A stretch of 64,000 nucleotides of DNA from Pseudomonas bananamidigenes (GTDB lineage: Bacteria; Pseudomonadota; Gammaproteobacteria; Pseudomonadales; Pseudomonadaceae): the NCBI RefSeq assembly GCF_001679645.1, contig NZ_LRUN01000047.1, forward strand, positions 24,129 to 88,128, in the 5' to 3' direction. This document shows positions 1-8,613 of this stretch, piece by piece. The first letter of the stretch is position 1. Each line of letters opens with the position of its first letter. The position numbers and the translations under genes were made by a program. The notes under the pieces are model-generated. The model made no database searches, was not told the DNA's origin, and worked only from the letters and a program-made list of their open reading frames with translations.

Positions 1-441
1 GCATTCTTCATTGCCCAACGCATTCGCTCCAACGTCCGTGAGCTGGAAGGCGCGCTGAAACGCGTGATCGCCCATTCGCACTTCATGGGCCGCGACATCA
101 CCATCGAGCTGATTCGCGAATCCCTGAAAGACCTGTTGGCATTGCAGGATAAACTGGTCTCTGTGGATAACATTCAGCGCACCGTCGCCGAGTACTACAA
201 GATCAAGATCTCCGACCTGCTGTCCAAGCGCCGCTCGCGCTCGGTCGCTCGTCCGCGTCAGGTGGCCATGGCGCTGTCCAAGGAACTGACCAACCACAGC
301 CTGCCGGAAATCGGCGATGTGTTTGGCGGTCGTGACCATACGACGGTGTTGCACGCCTGCCGCAAGATCAACGAACTTAAGGAATCCGACGCGGACATCC
401 GCGAGGACTACAAGAACCTGCTGCGTACTCTGACCACTTGA
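1..441 (+). CDS. dnaA: Chromosomal replication initiator DnaA, C-terminal part
   Basis: Only the last 146 codons are present; the gene enters from the left edge in frame 1. The visible part covers the end of the AAA+ ATPase lid and domain IV, the DNA-binding domain that reads DnaA boxes in the replication origin. The family signature [15 protein letters not shown] is intact near residues 98-112 of the fragment, and the [11 protein letters not shown] stretch is the basic loop and recognition helix region. DnaA melts the origin and loads the helicase. dnaN follows after 39 bases, the standard dnaA-dnaN-recF-gyrB order. The coding sequence itself contains a perfect DnaA box on the minus strand at 162-170. 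Confidence 0.97.
162..170 (-). promoter_or_regulatory. DnaA box inside dnaA
   Basis: Perfect TTATCCACA on the minus strand, within the dnaA coding sequence. It is the first of 16 such boxes in the first 29.5 kb. Confidence 0.6.
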
Positions 442-480
442 TGAACACCAGCGCAGCTTATTAAGGCAAGGGACTAGACC

Positions 481-1584
481 ATGCATTTCACCATTCAACG
501 CGAAGCCCTGTTGAAACCCCTGCAACTGGTCGCAGGCGTCGTCGAGCGCCGACAGACCTTGCCGGTACTGTCCAATGTGCTGCTGGTCGTCGATGGCCAG
601 CAGCTGTCGCTGACCGGTACCGACCTGGAAGTCGAACTGGTCGGTCGCGTTCAACTCGAAGAGCCTGCCGAAACAGGTTCCATCACCGTGCCGGCGCGCA
701 AGCTGATGGATATCTGCAAGAGCCTGCCGAACGATGCACTGATCGACATCAGGGTCGACGAGCAGAAGCTGGTGGTGAAGGCCGGTCGTAGCCGCTTCAC
801 CCTGTCGACCCTGCCGGCCAATGACTTCCCGACCGTGGAAGAAGGCCCGGGTTCGCTGACCACCAGCCTGGATCAGAGCAAACTGCGTCGCCTCATCGAG
901 CGCACCAGTTTCGCCATGGCCCAGCAAGACGTGCGTTACTACCTCAACGGTATGTTGCTGGAAGTGTCGACCGGTGTGATCCGTGCTGTGGCGACCGATG
1001 GTCACCGTCTGGCCATGTGCTCGATGCAGGCCGATATCGGTCAGCAGGATCGCCATCAGGTGATCGTGCCGCGCAAAGGTATTCTCGAACTGGCACGCCT
1101 GCTGACCGAACCGGACGGCAACGTCAGCATCGTCCTCGGTCAACATCACATCCGTGCGACCACCGGCGAATTCACCTTCACTTCGAAACTGGTCGACGGC
1201 AAGTTCCCTGATTACGAGCGCGTTCTGCCAAAGGGCGGCGACAAGCTGGTACTGGGTGATCGCCAGGCACTGCGCGAAGCGTTCAGCCGTACCGCGATTC
1301 TGTCCAACGAGAAGTACCGCGGCATTCGTCTGCAACTGGCCAGCGGTCAGTTGAAGATTCAGGCCAACAACCCGGAGCAGGAAGAAGCGGAAGAAGAAGT
1401 GGGCGTGGAATACAACGGCGGCTCGCTGGAAATCGGCTTCAACGTCAGCTATCTGCTCGACGTGCTGGGCGTGATGACCACCGAGCAGGTTCGCCTGATT
1501 CTGTCCGACTCCAACAGCAGTGCGCTGCTGCAGGAGTCCGATAACGACGATTCGGCTTACGTTGTCATGCCGATGCGTCTGTAA
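481..1584 (+). CDS. dnaN: DNA polymerase III beta sliding clamp
   Basis: A 367-residue protein matching the length and full sequence of the beta clamp: it starts MHFTIQREALLKPLQ and ends in the family's VVMPMRL tail, which forms part of the partner-binding pocket. The clamp is a ring-shaped dimer, three similar domains per subunit, that tethers polymerase III and other clamp-binding proteins (MutS, polymerases IV and V, Hda) to DNA. It sits 39 bases after dnaA and 14 bases before recF, so it is probably co-transcribed with both. No unusual feature is seen. Confidence 0.98.
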   Translation: MHFTIQREALLKPLQLVAGVVERRQTLPVLSNVLLVVDGQQLSLTGTDLEVELVGRVQLEEPAETGSITVPARKLMDICKSLPNDALIDIRVDEQKLVVKAGRSRFTLSTLPANDFPTVEEGPGSLTTSLDQSKLRRLIERTSFAMAQQDVRYYLNGMLLEVSTGVIRAVATDGHRLAMCSMQADIGQQDRHQVIVPRKGILELARLLTEPDGNVSIVLGQHHIRATTGEFTFTSKLVDGKFPDYERVLPKGGDKLVLGDRQALREAFSRTAILSNEKYRGIRLQLASGQLKIQANNPEQEEAEEEVGVEYNGGSLEIGFNVSYLLDVLGVMTTEQVRLILSDSNSSALLQESDNDDSAYVVMPMRL

Positions 1585-1598
1585 TCAGCTGACTCTGG

Positions 1599-2702
1599 AT
1601 GTCGCTAAGTCGCGTCTCGGTCACCGCGGTGCGCAATCTGCACCCGGTGACCTTCTCCCCCTCTCCCCGAATCAACATTCTTTACGGCGCCAACGGCAGC
1701 GGCAAAACCAGTGTTCTGGAAGCCATTCATCTGCTGGGGCTTGCCCGTTCGTTTCGCAGCACACGACTGTTGCCGGTCATCCAGTATGAGCAACTCGCCT
1801 GTACCGTATTCGGGCAGGTGGAGCTCGCTGAGGGTGGTCACAGCGCATTGGGGATTTCTCGCGACCGTCAGGGCGAATTCCAGATCCGCATCGACGGTCA
1901 GAATGCCCGTAGCGCCGCGCAACTGGCGGAAATGTTGCCGCTGCAGTTGATCAATCCGGACAGTTTTCGTCTGCTGGAAGGCGCACCGAAGATCCGCCGG
2001 CAATTCCTCGACTGGGGCGTATTCCATGTCGAGCCGCGCTTCATGGCCACCTGGCAGCGTTTGCAGAAGGCCTTGCGCCAGAGAAACTCCTGGCTGCGGC
2101 ATGGTACACTTGACGCCGTTTCGCAGGCGGTTTGGGACAGGGAACTGTGCCAGGCCAGCGCTGAAATCGATGAATACCGCCGCGCCTATATCAAAGCCTT
2201 GAAACCGGTCTTTGAGCAGACCTTGAGCGAACTGGTTGAGCTTGAAGGTTTGACGCTCAGCTATTACCGAGGCTGGGACAAGGATCGCGAACTGAGTGAC
2301 GTGCTTGCCGGATCCTTGCAGCGTGACCAGCAAATGGGTCATACCCAGGCCGGGCCGCAACGTGCTGATTTGCGTCTTAGACTCGGCGCACACAATGCCG
2401 CGGACATCTTGTCCCGGGGTCAGCAGAAGCTGCTGGTCTGTGCGTTGCGGATTGCCCAGGGGCATCTGGTGAGCCAGGCCCGGCGCGGTCAGTGTATTTA
2501 TCTGGTGGATGACCTGCCGTCCGAGCTGGACGAGAGCCACCGTCGCGCGCTGTGCCGCTTGCTGGAAGACTTACGCTGCCAGGTCTTTATCACCTGTGTA
2601 GATCATGAATTATTGAGGGAAGGCTGGCAGACGGAAACGCCAGTCGCTCTGTTCCACGTGGAACAGGGCCGTATCACCCAGACCCACGACCATCGGGAGT
2701 GA
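1599..2702 (+). CDS. recF: Recombination mediator ATPase RecF
   Basis: A 367-residue SMC-like ABC ATPase that, with RecO and RecR, loads RecA at single-strand gaps behind stalled forks. Walker A GANGSGKT lies at residues 30-37, the ABC signature reads LSRGQQK, and Walker B reads YLVDDLPSELD near the C-terminus. The start ATG is 14 bases after dnaN with only a weak ribosome site, which suggests translational coupling. The last bases overlap the region that carries the gyrB ribosome site. A perfect 16-base parS-like palindrome lies inside the gene at 2650-2665, so the DNA appears to have a second role in chromosome segregation. Confidence 0.97.
   Translation: MSLSRVSVTAVRNLHPVTFSPSPRINILYGANGSGKTSVLEAIHLLGLARSFRSTRLLPVIQYEQLACTVFGQVELAEGGHSALGISRDRQGEFQIRIDGQNARSAAQLAEMLPLQLINPDSFRLLEGAPKIRRQFLDWGVFHVEPRFMATWQRLQKALRQRNSWLRHGTLDAVSQAVWDRELCQASAEIDEYRRAYIKALKPVFEQTLSELVELEGLTLSYYRGWDKDRELSDVLAGSLQRDQQMGHTQAGPQRADLRLRLGAHNAADILSRGQQKLLVCALRIAQGHLVSQARRGQCIYLVDDLPSELDESHRRALCRLLEDLRCQVFITCVDHELLREGWQTETPVALFHVEQGRITQTHDHRE
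2650..2665. promoter_or_regulatory. parS: parS centromere site (ParB binding)
   Basis: TGTTCCACGTGGAACA is a perfect 16-base palindrome and fits the bacterial parS consensus. In P. aeruginosa the functional parS sites cluster near oriC; this one lies a few kb from dnaA, inside recF. ParB would nucleate here. Confidence 0.88.
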
Positions 2703-2707
2703 AGGCA

Positions 2708-5125
2708 TTGAGCGAAGAAAATACGTACGACTCATCGAGCATTAAAGTGCTGAAAGGCCTGGATGCCGTGCGCAAACGTCCCGGTATGTACATTGGTGAT
2801 ACCGATGATGGCAGCGGTCTGCACCACATGGTGTTCGAGGTGGTCGACAACTCGATCGACGAAGCCCTCGCCGGCCATTGCGACGATATCAGCATCATCA
2901 TCCACCCGGATGAGTCCATCACCGTCAGAGACAACGGTCGTGGCATCCCGGTAGACGTGCACAAAGAGGAAGGCGTATCCGCTGCCGAGGTCATCATGAC
3001 CGTCCTCCACGCCGGCGGTAAGTTCGACGACAACTCCTACAAGGTATCCGGCGGTCTGCACGGTGTAGGTGTTTCGGTGGTGAACGCGCTGTCCGAAGAG
3101 CTGGTCCTGACCGTGCGCCGCAGTGGCAAGATCTGGGAACAGACCTACGTCCACGGCGTACCTCAGGCGCCGATGGCCATCGTTGGCGACAGCGAAACCA
3201 CCGGTACCCAGATCCACTTCAAGGCTTCCAAGGAAACCTTCAAGAACATTCACTTCAGCTGGGACATTCTGGCCAAGCGTATCCGTGAACTGTCCTTCCT
3301 CAACTCCGGTGTCGGTATCGTCCTCAAGGATGAGCGCACCGGCAAGGAAGAGCTGTTCAAATACGAAGGCGGCCTGCGTGCGTTCGTTGAATACCTGAAC
3401 ACCAACAAGACTGCGGTCAACCAGGTATTCCACTTCAACATCCAGCGTGATGATGGCATCGGCGTGGAAATCGCCCTGCAGTGGAACGACAGCTTCAACG
3501 AGAACCTGTTGTGCTTCACCAACAACATTCCGCAGCGCGACGGTGGCACCCACCTGGTGGGCTTCCGTTCCGCGCTGACGCGTAACCTGAACAACTACAT
3601 CGAGCAGGAAGGTCTGGCGAAGAAGCACAAGGTCGCCACCACCGGTGACGATGCCCGTGAAGGCCTGACCGCGATCATCTCGGTGAAGGTGCCGGATCCG
3701 AAGTTCAGCTCGCAGACCAAGGACAAGCTGGTGTCTTCCGAAGTGAAGACCGCGGTCGAGCAGGAAATGGGCAAGTACTTCTCCGACTTCCTGTTGGAAA
3801 ACCCGAACGAAGCCAAACTGGTTGTCGGCAAGATGATCGATGCCGCCCGTGCCCGTGAAGCGGCGCGCAAGGCCCGTGAGATGACCCGCCGCAAAGGCGC
3901 ACTGGACATCGCCGGCCTGCCGGGCAAGCTGGCCGACTGCCAGGAAAAAGACCCGGCGCTGTCCGAACTGTACCTCGTGGAAGGTGACTCCGCGGGCGGC
4001 TCTGCCAAGCAGGGACGTAACCGCAAGACCCAGGCGATCCTGCCGCTGAAGGGCAAGATCCTCAACGTCGAGAAAGCCCGATTCGACAAGATGATCTCGT
4101 CCCAGGAAGTGGGCACCCTGATTACTGCACTGGGCTGCGGTATCGGTCGCGAAGAGTACAACATCGACAAGCTGCGTTATCACAACATCATCATCATGAC
4201 CGATGCTGACGTCGACGGTTCGCACATCCGTACCCTGCTGCTGACCTTCTTCTTCCGTCAGTTGCCGGAGCTGATCGAGCGCGGCTACATCTATATCGCC
4301 CAGCCGCCGCTGTACAAGGTCAAGAAAGGCAAGCAAGAGCAATACATCAAAGACGACGACGCCATGGAAGAGTACATGACGCAGTCGGCCCTGGAAGACG
4401 CAAGCCTGCACCTGAACGAAGACGCCCCGGGCATTTCCGGTGAAGCGCTGGAGCGTCTGGTGAATGACTTCCGCATGGTGATGAAGACCCTCAAGCGCCT
4501 GTCGCGCCTGTACCCGCAGGAGCTGACCGAGCACTTCATCTATCTGCCTGCCGTCAGCCTGGAAATGCTGGGCGACCACGCGAAGATGCAAGCCTGGCTG
4601 GCTCAGTACGAAACCCGTCTGCGCACCGTCGAGAAATCCGGTCTGGTTTACAAGGCCAGCTTGCGTGAAGACCGCGAGCGTGGTGTGTGGCTGCCAGAGG
4701 TTGAGTTGATCTCCCACGGCCTGTCGAACTACGTCACCTTCAACCGCGACTTCTTCGGCAGCAACGATTACAAGACCGTCGTTTCCTTGGGGGCCCAACT
4801 CAGCACTCTGCTGGACGAAGGGGCTTACGTTCAGCGTGGCGAACGCAGAAAATCGGTCACCGAGTTCAAGGACGCTCTGGACTGGCTGATGGCCGAAAGC
4901 ACCAAGCGCCATACCATCCAGCGATACAAAGGACTGGGTGAGATGAACCCGGATCAGCTGTGGGAAACCACCATGGATCCGACCGTGCGCCGCATGCTGA
5001 AGGTCACCATCGAAGATGCCATTGCCGCGGATCAGATCTTCAACACCCTGATGGGTGATGCGGTCGAACCTCGCCGTGACTTCATCGAGAGCAACGCCCT
5101 GTCGGTTTCGAACCTGGATTTCTGA
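2708..5125 (+). CDS. gyrB: DNA gyrase subunit B
   Basis: The ATPase subunit of gyrase, which introduces negative supercoils. Visible in order: GHKL ATPase motifs (VVDNSIDEAL, DNGRGIP, GGLHGVGVSVVNALS), transducer, TOPRIM domain (LYLVEGDSAGGSAKQGRNR, TDADVDGSHIRTL) and the C-terminal QRYKGLGEMN. I chose a TTG start at 2708, giving MSEENTYDSS and 805 residues, the usual Pseudomonas form. GGGAG at 2695-2699 is then correctly spaced 8 bases upstream. The in-frame GTG at 2699 would put the ribosome site inside the start and add three residues. With this start the gene lies 5 bases after recF. A hairpin terminator follows. Confidence 0.97.
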   Translation: MSEENTYDSSSIKVLKGLDAVRKRPGMYIGDTDDGSGLHHMVFEVVDNSIDEALAGHCDDISIIIHPDESITVRDNGRGIPVDVHKEEGVSAAEVIMTVLHAGGKFDDNSYKVSGGLHGVGVSVVNALSEELVLTVRRSGKIWEQTYVHGVPQAPMAIVGDSETTGTQIHFKASKETFKNIHFSWDILAKRIRELSFLNSGVGIVLKDERTGKEELFKYEGGLRAFVEYLNTNKTAVNQVFHFNIQRDDGIGVEIALQWNDSFNENLLCFTNNIPQRDGGTHLVGFRSALTRNLNNYIEQEGLAKKHKVATTGDDAREGLTAIISVKVPDPKFSSQTKDKLVSSEVKTAVEQEMGKYFSDFLLENPNEAKLVVGKMIDAARAREAARKAREMTRRKGALDIAGLPGKLADCQEKDPALSELYLVEGDSAGGSAKQGRNRKTQAILPLKGKILNVEKARFDKMISSQEVGTLITALGCGIGREEYNIDKLRYHNIIIMTDADVDGSHIRTLLLTFFFRQLPELIERGYIYIAQPPLYKVKKGKQEQYIKDDDAMEEYMTQSALEDASLHLNEDAPGISGEALERLVNDFRMVMKTLKRLSRLYPQELTEHFIYLPAVSLEMLGDHAKMQAWLAQYETRLRTVEKSGLVYKASLREDRERGVWLPEVELISHGLSNYVTFNRDFFGSNDYKTVVSLGAQLSTLLDEGAYVQRGERRKSVTEFKDALDWLMAESTKRHTIQRYKGLGEMNPDQLWETTMDPTVRRMLKVTIEDAIAADQIFNTLMGDAVEPRRDFIESNALSVSNLDF

Positions 5126-5145
5126 TCCCGCTCGGTACCAACGCA

Positions 5146-5177
5146 AAAGGCCAACGCATTCGCGTTGGCCTTTTTTA
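5146..5177. terminator. Rho-independent terminator after gyrB
   Basis: The stem GGCCAACGC (5149-5157) and GCGTTGGCC (5162-5170) with loop ATTC is followed by TTTTTT on the plus strand and preceded by AAAA, giving TTTT on the minus strand. It can serve gyrB and the convergent response regulator gene, which ends at 5190. Confidence 0.9.
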
Positions 5178-5189
5178 TTTGCCTGTCGT

Positions 5190-5909
5190 TTATTGGCCGG
5201 CAGATGCCACACTCTCCAACCGATACCCGTACCCGTAAATCGTCAGCAACTGCCAGCCCCGATCCGCTGTCAGCCCGAGCTTGTTGCGCAGGCGATAGAT
5301 GTGGGTATCCAGCGGTCGTGACGAGGCCATCTCTTCATGGGGCCAGAACCTTTCGTATAGATAGTCCCGTGACAGTGGTCGGCCGAGGTTGCTGAACAGG
5401 CAATGAGCGAGCCGGTATTCGCGCTCAGTCATCATGATCGGTTTTCCTTCACGGGTAACGGTCAGCTCGGCATCGTCGAACACCAGATCATTGAAACGCA
5501 GGACATTGGCTGCAGCCGGGCGTTGATGGCTGTGCCGACGCAGCACGGCGGTGACCCGGGCCTTCAATTCGTTGGGACGAAATGGTTTGCTGACGTAATC
5601 GTCGGCGCCGGCGTTCAGGGCCTGGACGATATCGCTCTCGCCGTCGCGACTGGTCAACATGATGGCCGCTGGCGGCGCTTCCATGTGTTCTCGGGTCCAG
5701 CGCAGCAGCGCCATTCCGGTAAGATCGGGAAGCTGCCAGTCGAGTATGAGCAGGTCGAAGGTTTCGCGACGCAGCTGTCGCAGCAGGTCTTCTGCGCGTT
5801 CGAAACTATGCAGTGACCAGGGCTGTTCGCCGGCCTCGGCCATTTGTTGCAGGGTCTGCTCGACCCGGCGCAGTTCGGCGGGTTCATCGTCCAGTATCGC
5901 AACGCGCAT
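5190..5909 (-). CDS. OmpR-family response regulator
   Basis: A 239-residue two-component response regulator. The receiver domain (about 1-118) has the acidic pair D7/D8, phosphoacceptor D57 in LLILDWQLPDLTG, the conserved T/S at MLTSRD and K108 in SKPF. The C-terminal half (about 130-235) is a winged-helix DNA-binding domain of the OmpR/PhoB type, with TVTREGKPIMMTEREYRL and the RPLDTHIYRLRNKL recognition helix. It reads leftward, divergent from a histidine kinase at 6053, and the two are likely partners despite not being in one operon. The signal and regulon are unknown. It is convergent with gyrB and shares its terminator. Confidence 0.92.
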   Translation of the reverse strand: MRVAILDDEPAELRRVEQTLQQMAEAGEQPWSLHSFERAEDLLRQLRRETFDLLILDWQLPDLTGMALLRWTREHMEAPPAAIMLTSRDGESDIVQALNAGADDYVSKPFRPNELKARVTAVLRRHSHQRPAAANVLRFNDLVFDDAELTVTREGKPIMMTEREYRLAHCLFSNLGRPLSRDYLYERFWPHEEMASSRPLDTHIYRLRNKLGLTADRGWQLLTIYGYGYRLESVASAGQ

Positions 5910-6052
5910 ACGCGGGATTCCTTGTCGCTGGTTTTATGCAAAGCAAATGAAAGTAAGCGGCACGCCGTGAGGGGAGCCGCTATGATTCTTCGGATCTACG
6001 TCCTCAGACCTGTCGCCTGTGAAACCATTCAACCCGCCCAGTCCGGTATTCC

Positions 6053-7594
6053 ATGATTAACCGCCGCCGCCACGAAAGCCGTGTGCAAAGTCAGGTTCAA
6101 CGCCTGTTTCGGCAACTGGTACGCGAATGGGTGTGGATAAGTCTAGTGCTGTTGCCGCTGACTGCATTGTTGTCGTGGCGTGCGCAGGTCAATCTGCAGG
6201 AATCGGCGCCGGCGATCGGCGCGATGTTGTCGGTCGCTCTGGTGGCTAGTGTGTTGGGGTTGCTGCTGTGGCGCCCTCGCCTGGCTATCTGGGTGACGCT
6301 CGGCGGGATTGCCAGTGTGTTGCTGACCAGTGCCGGCCTGGCGCAGATGCGCCTCTGGTGGTCACCGACACCGGCGGCGCTGGGCATGCTGTTTGGCTAC
6401 CTGATCTGGAACTGGCGTCGTCTGAGCGTCGTACTCACGTACTTCGGCTGGGAGCTGTCACGGCTCGACAGTGAACCGAAGGTGTTCCCCGAGCGACGCC
6501 GGGCGCAGTTTTCCAGTGCGGATCGCCTGCAGGGGCAGATCATGGCCCTTGAACAGGCCATGAGCCGCACCCGCGATACGCGACGGTTCATTGCCGATGG
6601 GCTGGAGTACTTGCCGGTAGCGACCTTGATCAGCGATCCACGGGGGCAAATCCTGCTGGGCAATCGCAAGGCCCGGAGCCTGTTCGATCATCCTCTGGTG
6701 GGTGAGGATGTCCTCGATCAACTGGCGAGTCTGGGCTATCCGGATTTATCCACAGACTCGCGCCCCCCGCTATCTGATTTACCTCTGCTGGAATTTCGCG
6801 ACCCCAAGGAACGCAGCCTGCGTCTGGAACGCGCCGCGTTGTTGCCAGTGGATGGCGATACGCCGATTGGCTGGCTGCTCAGCCTCACCGATCTGAGTGC
6901 CGAGCGCGCCGCCGAGGAACAGCGCAGCGTGTTGCTGCGTTTTCTGTCCCATGATCTGCGAGCTCCGCACTCGGCGATTCTCGCCCTCCTCGACGTCCAT
7001 CGGCACCAGGCAGGAAGCGATGCGCCGTTGTTCGAGCAGATCGAACGTCAGGTGCGCCGCGCGCTGGAACTGACCGATGGTTTCGTATTGCTGGCCCGGG
7101 CCGAATCCGAGGCGTATCAGTTCCAGCCGACTCTGTTCGCAATGCTGGTGATGGACGTCCTGGACCAGGCACTGCCGATCGCCCAGCAAAAGCGTATCGA
7201 ACTGCTGAACGAGATGGATGAGCAATCACAGGAACGTCTGGTAATGGCGGATCAGGGCTTGCTGACCCGGGCGCTGTTCAATCTGCTGGAAAACGCGATC
7301 AAGTACAGCCCGGTCGGCTCCACGGTCAGATTGCGCGTTCGCTGTCACGATGACTGGTTGCAATGCGAATTGACCGATCAGGGCAAAGGCATCGCCGCCG
7401 AAGAACTGCCCGAACTTTTCAGTCAGTACCGCCGTTTTTCTTCAGCCCAGGGTATCGATGGCGTGGGCCTGGGGCTATCGATGGTCAAGGCTGTGGTGGA
7501 TCACCACGGTGGCCGGATCGAGTGTCTCAGCGTAGTCGATCAAGGCACCACATTTCGTCTGGCGTTACCGATGATTGCCGAAGAGCAGGTATAA
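6053..7594 (+). CDS. Membrane sensor histidine kinase
   Basis: A 513-residue kinase. The N-terminus has about four hydrophobic segments (roughly residues 28-45, 55-73, 78-96, 105-122) with short loops and no large periplasmic domain. A short coiled stretch and a PAS-like segment (about 165-285) follow. The phosphoacceptor is H300 in FLSHDLRAPHSA. The N box LFNLLENAIKYS, G1 DQGKGIA and G2 GVGLGLSMV are all intact, so it should be active. It is divergent from the response regulator at 5190-5909, probably its partner, across 143 bases. Two perfect DnaA boxes lie within the gene. The sensed signal cannot be deduced. Confidence 0.92.
   Translation: MINRRRHESRVQSQVQRLFRQLVREWVWISLVLLPLTALLSWRAQVNLQESAPAIGAMLSVALVASVLGLLLWRPRLAIWVTLGGIASVLLTSAGLAQMRLWWSPTPAALGMLFGYLIWNWRRLSVVLTYFGWELSRLDSEPKVFPERRRAQFSSADRLQGQIMALEQAMSRTRDTRRFIADGLEYLPVATLISDPRGQILLGNRKARSLFDHPLVGEDVLDQLASLGYPDLSTDSRPPLSDLPLLEFRDPKERSLRLERAALLPVDGDTPIGWLLSLTDLSAERAAEEQRSVLLRFLSHDLRAPHSAILALLDVHRHQAGSDAPLFEQIERQVRRALELTDGFVLLARAESEAYQFQPTLFAMLVMDVLDQALPIAQQKRIELLNEMDEQSQERLVMADQGLLTRALFNLLENAIKYSPVGSTVRLRVRCHDDWLQCELTDQGKGIAAEELPELFSQYRRFSSAQGIDGVGLGLSMVKAVVDHHGGRIECLSVVDQGTTFRLALPMIAEEQV
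6132..6140 (-). promoter_or_regulatory. DnaA box
   Basis: Perfect TTATCCACA on the minus strand within the histidine kinase gene. Confidence 0.5.
6746..6754 (+). promoter_or_regulatory. DnaA box
   Basis: Perfect TTATCCACA on the plus strand within the histidine kinase gene. Confidence 0.5.
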
Positions 7595-7619
7595 AAAAAC
7601 CGGCTATATCAGCCGGTTT
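7593..7619. terminator. Hairpin terminator between kinase and acyltransferase genes
   Basis: AAACCGGCT (7597-7605) pairs with AGCCGGTTT (7611-7619). On the minus strand it is followed by a run of seven T, so it mainly terminates the leftward acyltransferase gene (stop at 7752); on the plus strand the T run is only three bases. Confidence 0.8.
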
Positions 7620-7738
7620 CCTTACTTCCGAAAAAAACTTATGCACCTTTTACGGCGTTTTAGCAGGTTCAGAAATATATAAGAAAATCAGTCACTTATT
7701 TATTACTTTCTGAACGATGCCAACAAACCGTACACAGG

Positions 7739-7747
7739 TTATCCACA
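7739..7747 (+). promoter_or_regulatory. Intergenic DnaA box beside A/T-rich stretch
   Basis: Perfect TTATCCACA, directly to the right of an A/T-rich run (about 7620-7710) that has no gene. Confidence 0.6.
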
Positions 7748-7751
7748 AAAA

Positions 7752-8531
7752 TCAGACCGTCGCCTGATCGTTGGTAGCCGGTGCTTGTGGAGCCGGTGGC
7801 AGCGACCCCATTTCTCGCTGGGCCTGTTCGTTCCACGTCTGCACCCGGTCATTCAGATCGGCGATGGCGCGGGGGCCGGTTCCTTCGGCATACATCGGTT
7901 CACCGATGACTACGGTGATCACCCCCTGCTTTTTTCCCCACCCGATTTTCGGCCAGAACTTGCCGGCGTTGTGCGCAACCGGCAATACGGGCAACTGCGC
8001 ATTGACTGCCAGCGCGCTGCCACTGCGGGAGAACTTGCCGATGGTGCCGTGAGGTACACGAGTGCCTTCCGGGAAGATCAGCACCCAGACATTGTCCTTG
8101 AGCAGATCATCACCTTTTGCCGCCACCTGTTTGAGCGCGGCTTTCGGGTTGTCGCGGTCAATCGCGATCGGCCGCAGCATGGCCATCGCCCAGCCGAAGA
8201 ACGGCACATACAGCAATTCGCGCTTGAGTACCTGGCTCAAGGGCGAGAAATAAGCGGAGAGAAAGAACGTTTCCCAGGTGCTCTGATGGTTCGATTGAAT
8301 CACGCAGGGCCGGTCAGGCACGTTTTGCGCGCCTTTGACTTCATAACGGATACCCAGGAACACCTTGGTCAACCACAAGGCGCAGCGGCACCAGTACACA
8401 TTGATGAAGCGATAGCGCGCCTTGAACGGCAGAAAGGGCGCGATAAAAAAGCTCAGGCTGCACCACAGCAAGGCGGTGGTACCCAGCAGCAGGTAAAAGA
8501 GGACAATTCTGATGGCCTGCAGTATCGACAT
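7752..8531 (-). CDS. plsC: 1-acyl-sn-glycerol-3-phosphate acyltransferase (PlsC/HdtS family)
   Basis: A 259-residue membrane acyltransferase that makes phosphatidic acid from lysophosphatidic acid. An N-terminal membrane segment spans about residues 8-32. The acyltransferase motifs are H82-QSTW-E87, that is HX4E in place of the usual HX4D, and FPEGTR at about 153-158. The position beside gmhB and glyS matches hdtS of P. fluorescens, a PlsC homologue once linked to acyl-homoserine lactone synthesis; that role is not evident from sequence. I chose the ATG at 8531 (MSILQAIR), though its ribosome site is weak. Upstream in-frame GTG 8576 and TTG 8570 are alternatives. Confidence 0.9.
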   Translation of the reverse strand: MSILQAIRIVLFYLLLGTTALLWCSLSFFIAPFLPFKARYRFINVYWCRCALWLTKVFLGIRYEVKGAQNVPDRPCVIQSNHQSTWETFFLSAYFSPLSQVLKRELLYVPFFGWAMAMLRPIAIDRDNPKAALKQVAAKGDDLLKDNVWVLIFPEGTRVPHGTIGKFSRSGSALAVNAQLPVLPVAHNAGKFWPKIGWGKKQGVITVVIGEPMYAEGTGPRAIADLNDRVQTWNEQAQREMGSLPPAPQAPATNDQATV

Positions 8532-8613
8532 GGCGACGTTTACCGTTACGGGCGATGCCCGACTGTTCAAGCGCACTCCCGATCAATCCCTGGTCAGGAA
8601 CTTCAGAAGTACT

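Noticed and set aside
2732..5212. An 826-codon open frame on the minus strand across gyrB
   Set aside because: It mirrors gyrB codon use in the antisense frame, has no family match I can see and no ribosome site. The same applies to the long frames opposite recF (1605-2540), glyS (9110-11299), CitMHS (33041-34393), the SpmAB-like and gltP genes (43513-46188) and polA (59805-62642).
7363..7713. Plus-strand frame over the end of the kinase gene
   Set aside because: It is an out-of-frame shadow of the kinase gene and runs into the A/T-rich gap without family resemblance.
7830..7838. GTTCCACGT, a possible third parS
   Set aside because: Only one half-site matches; the other half (CTGCACCC) shares too little with the palindrome.
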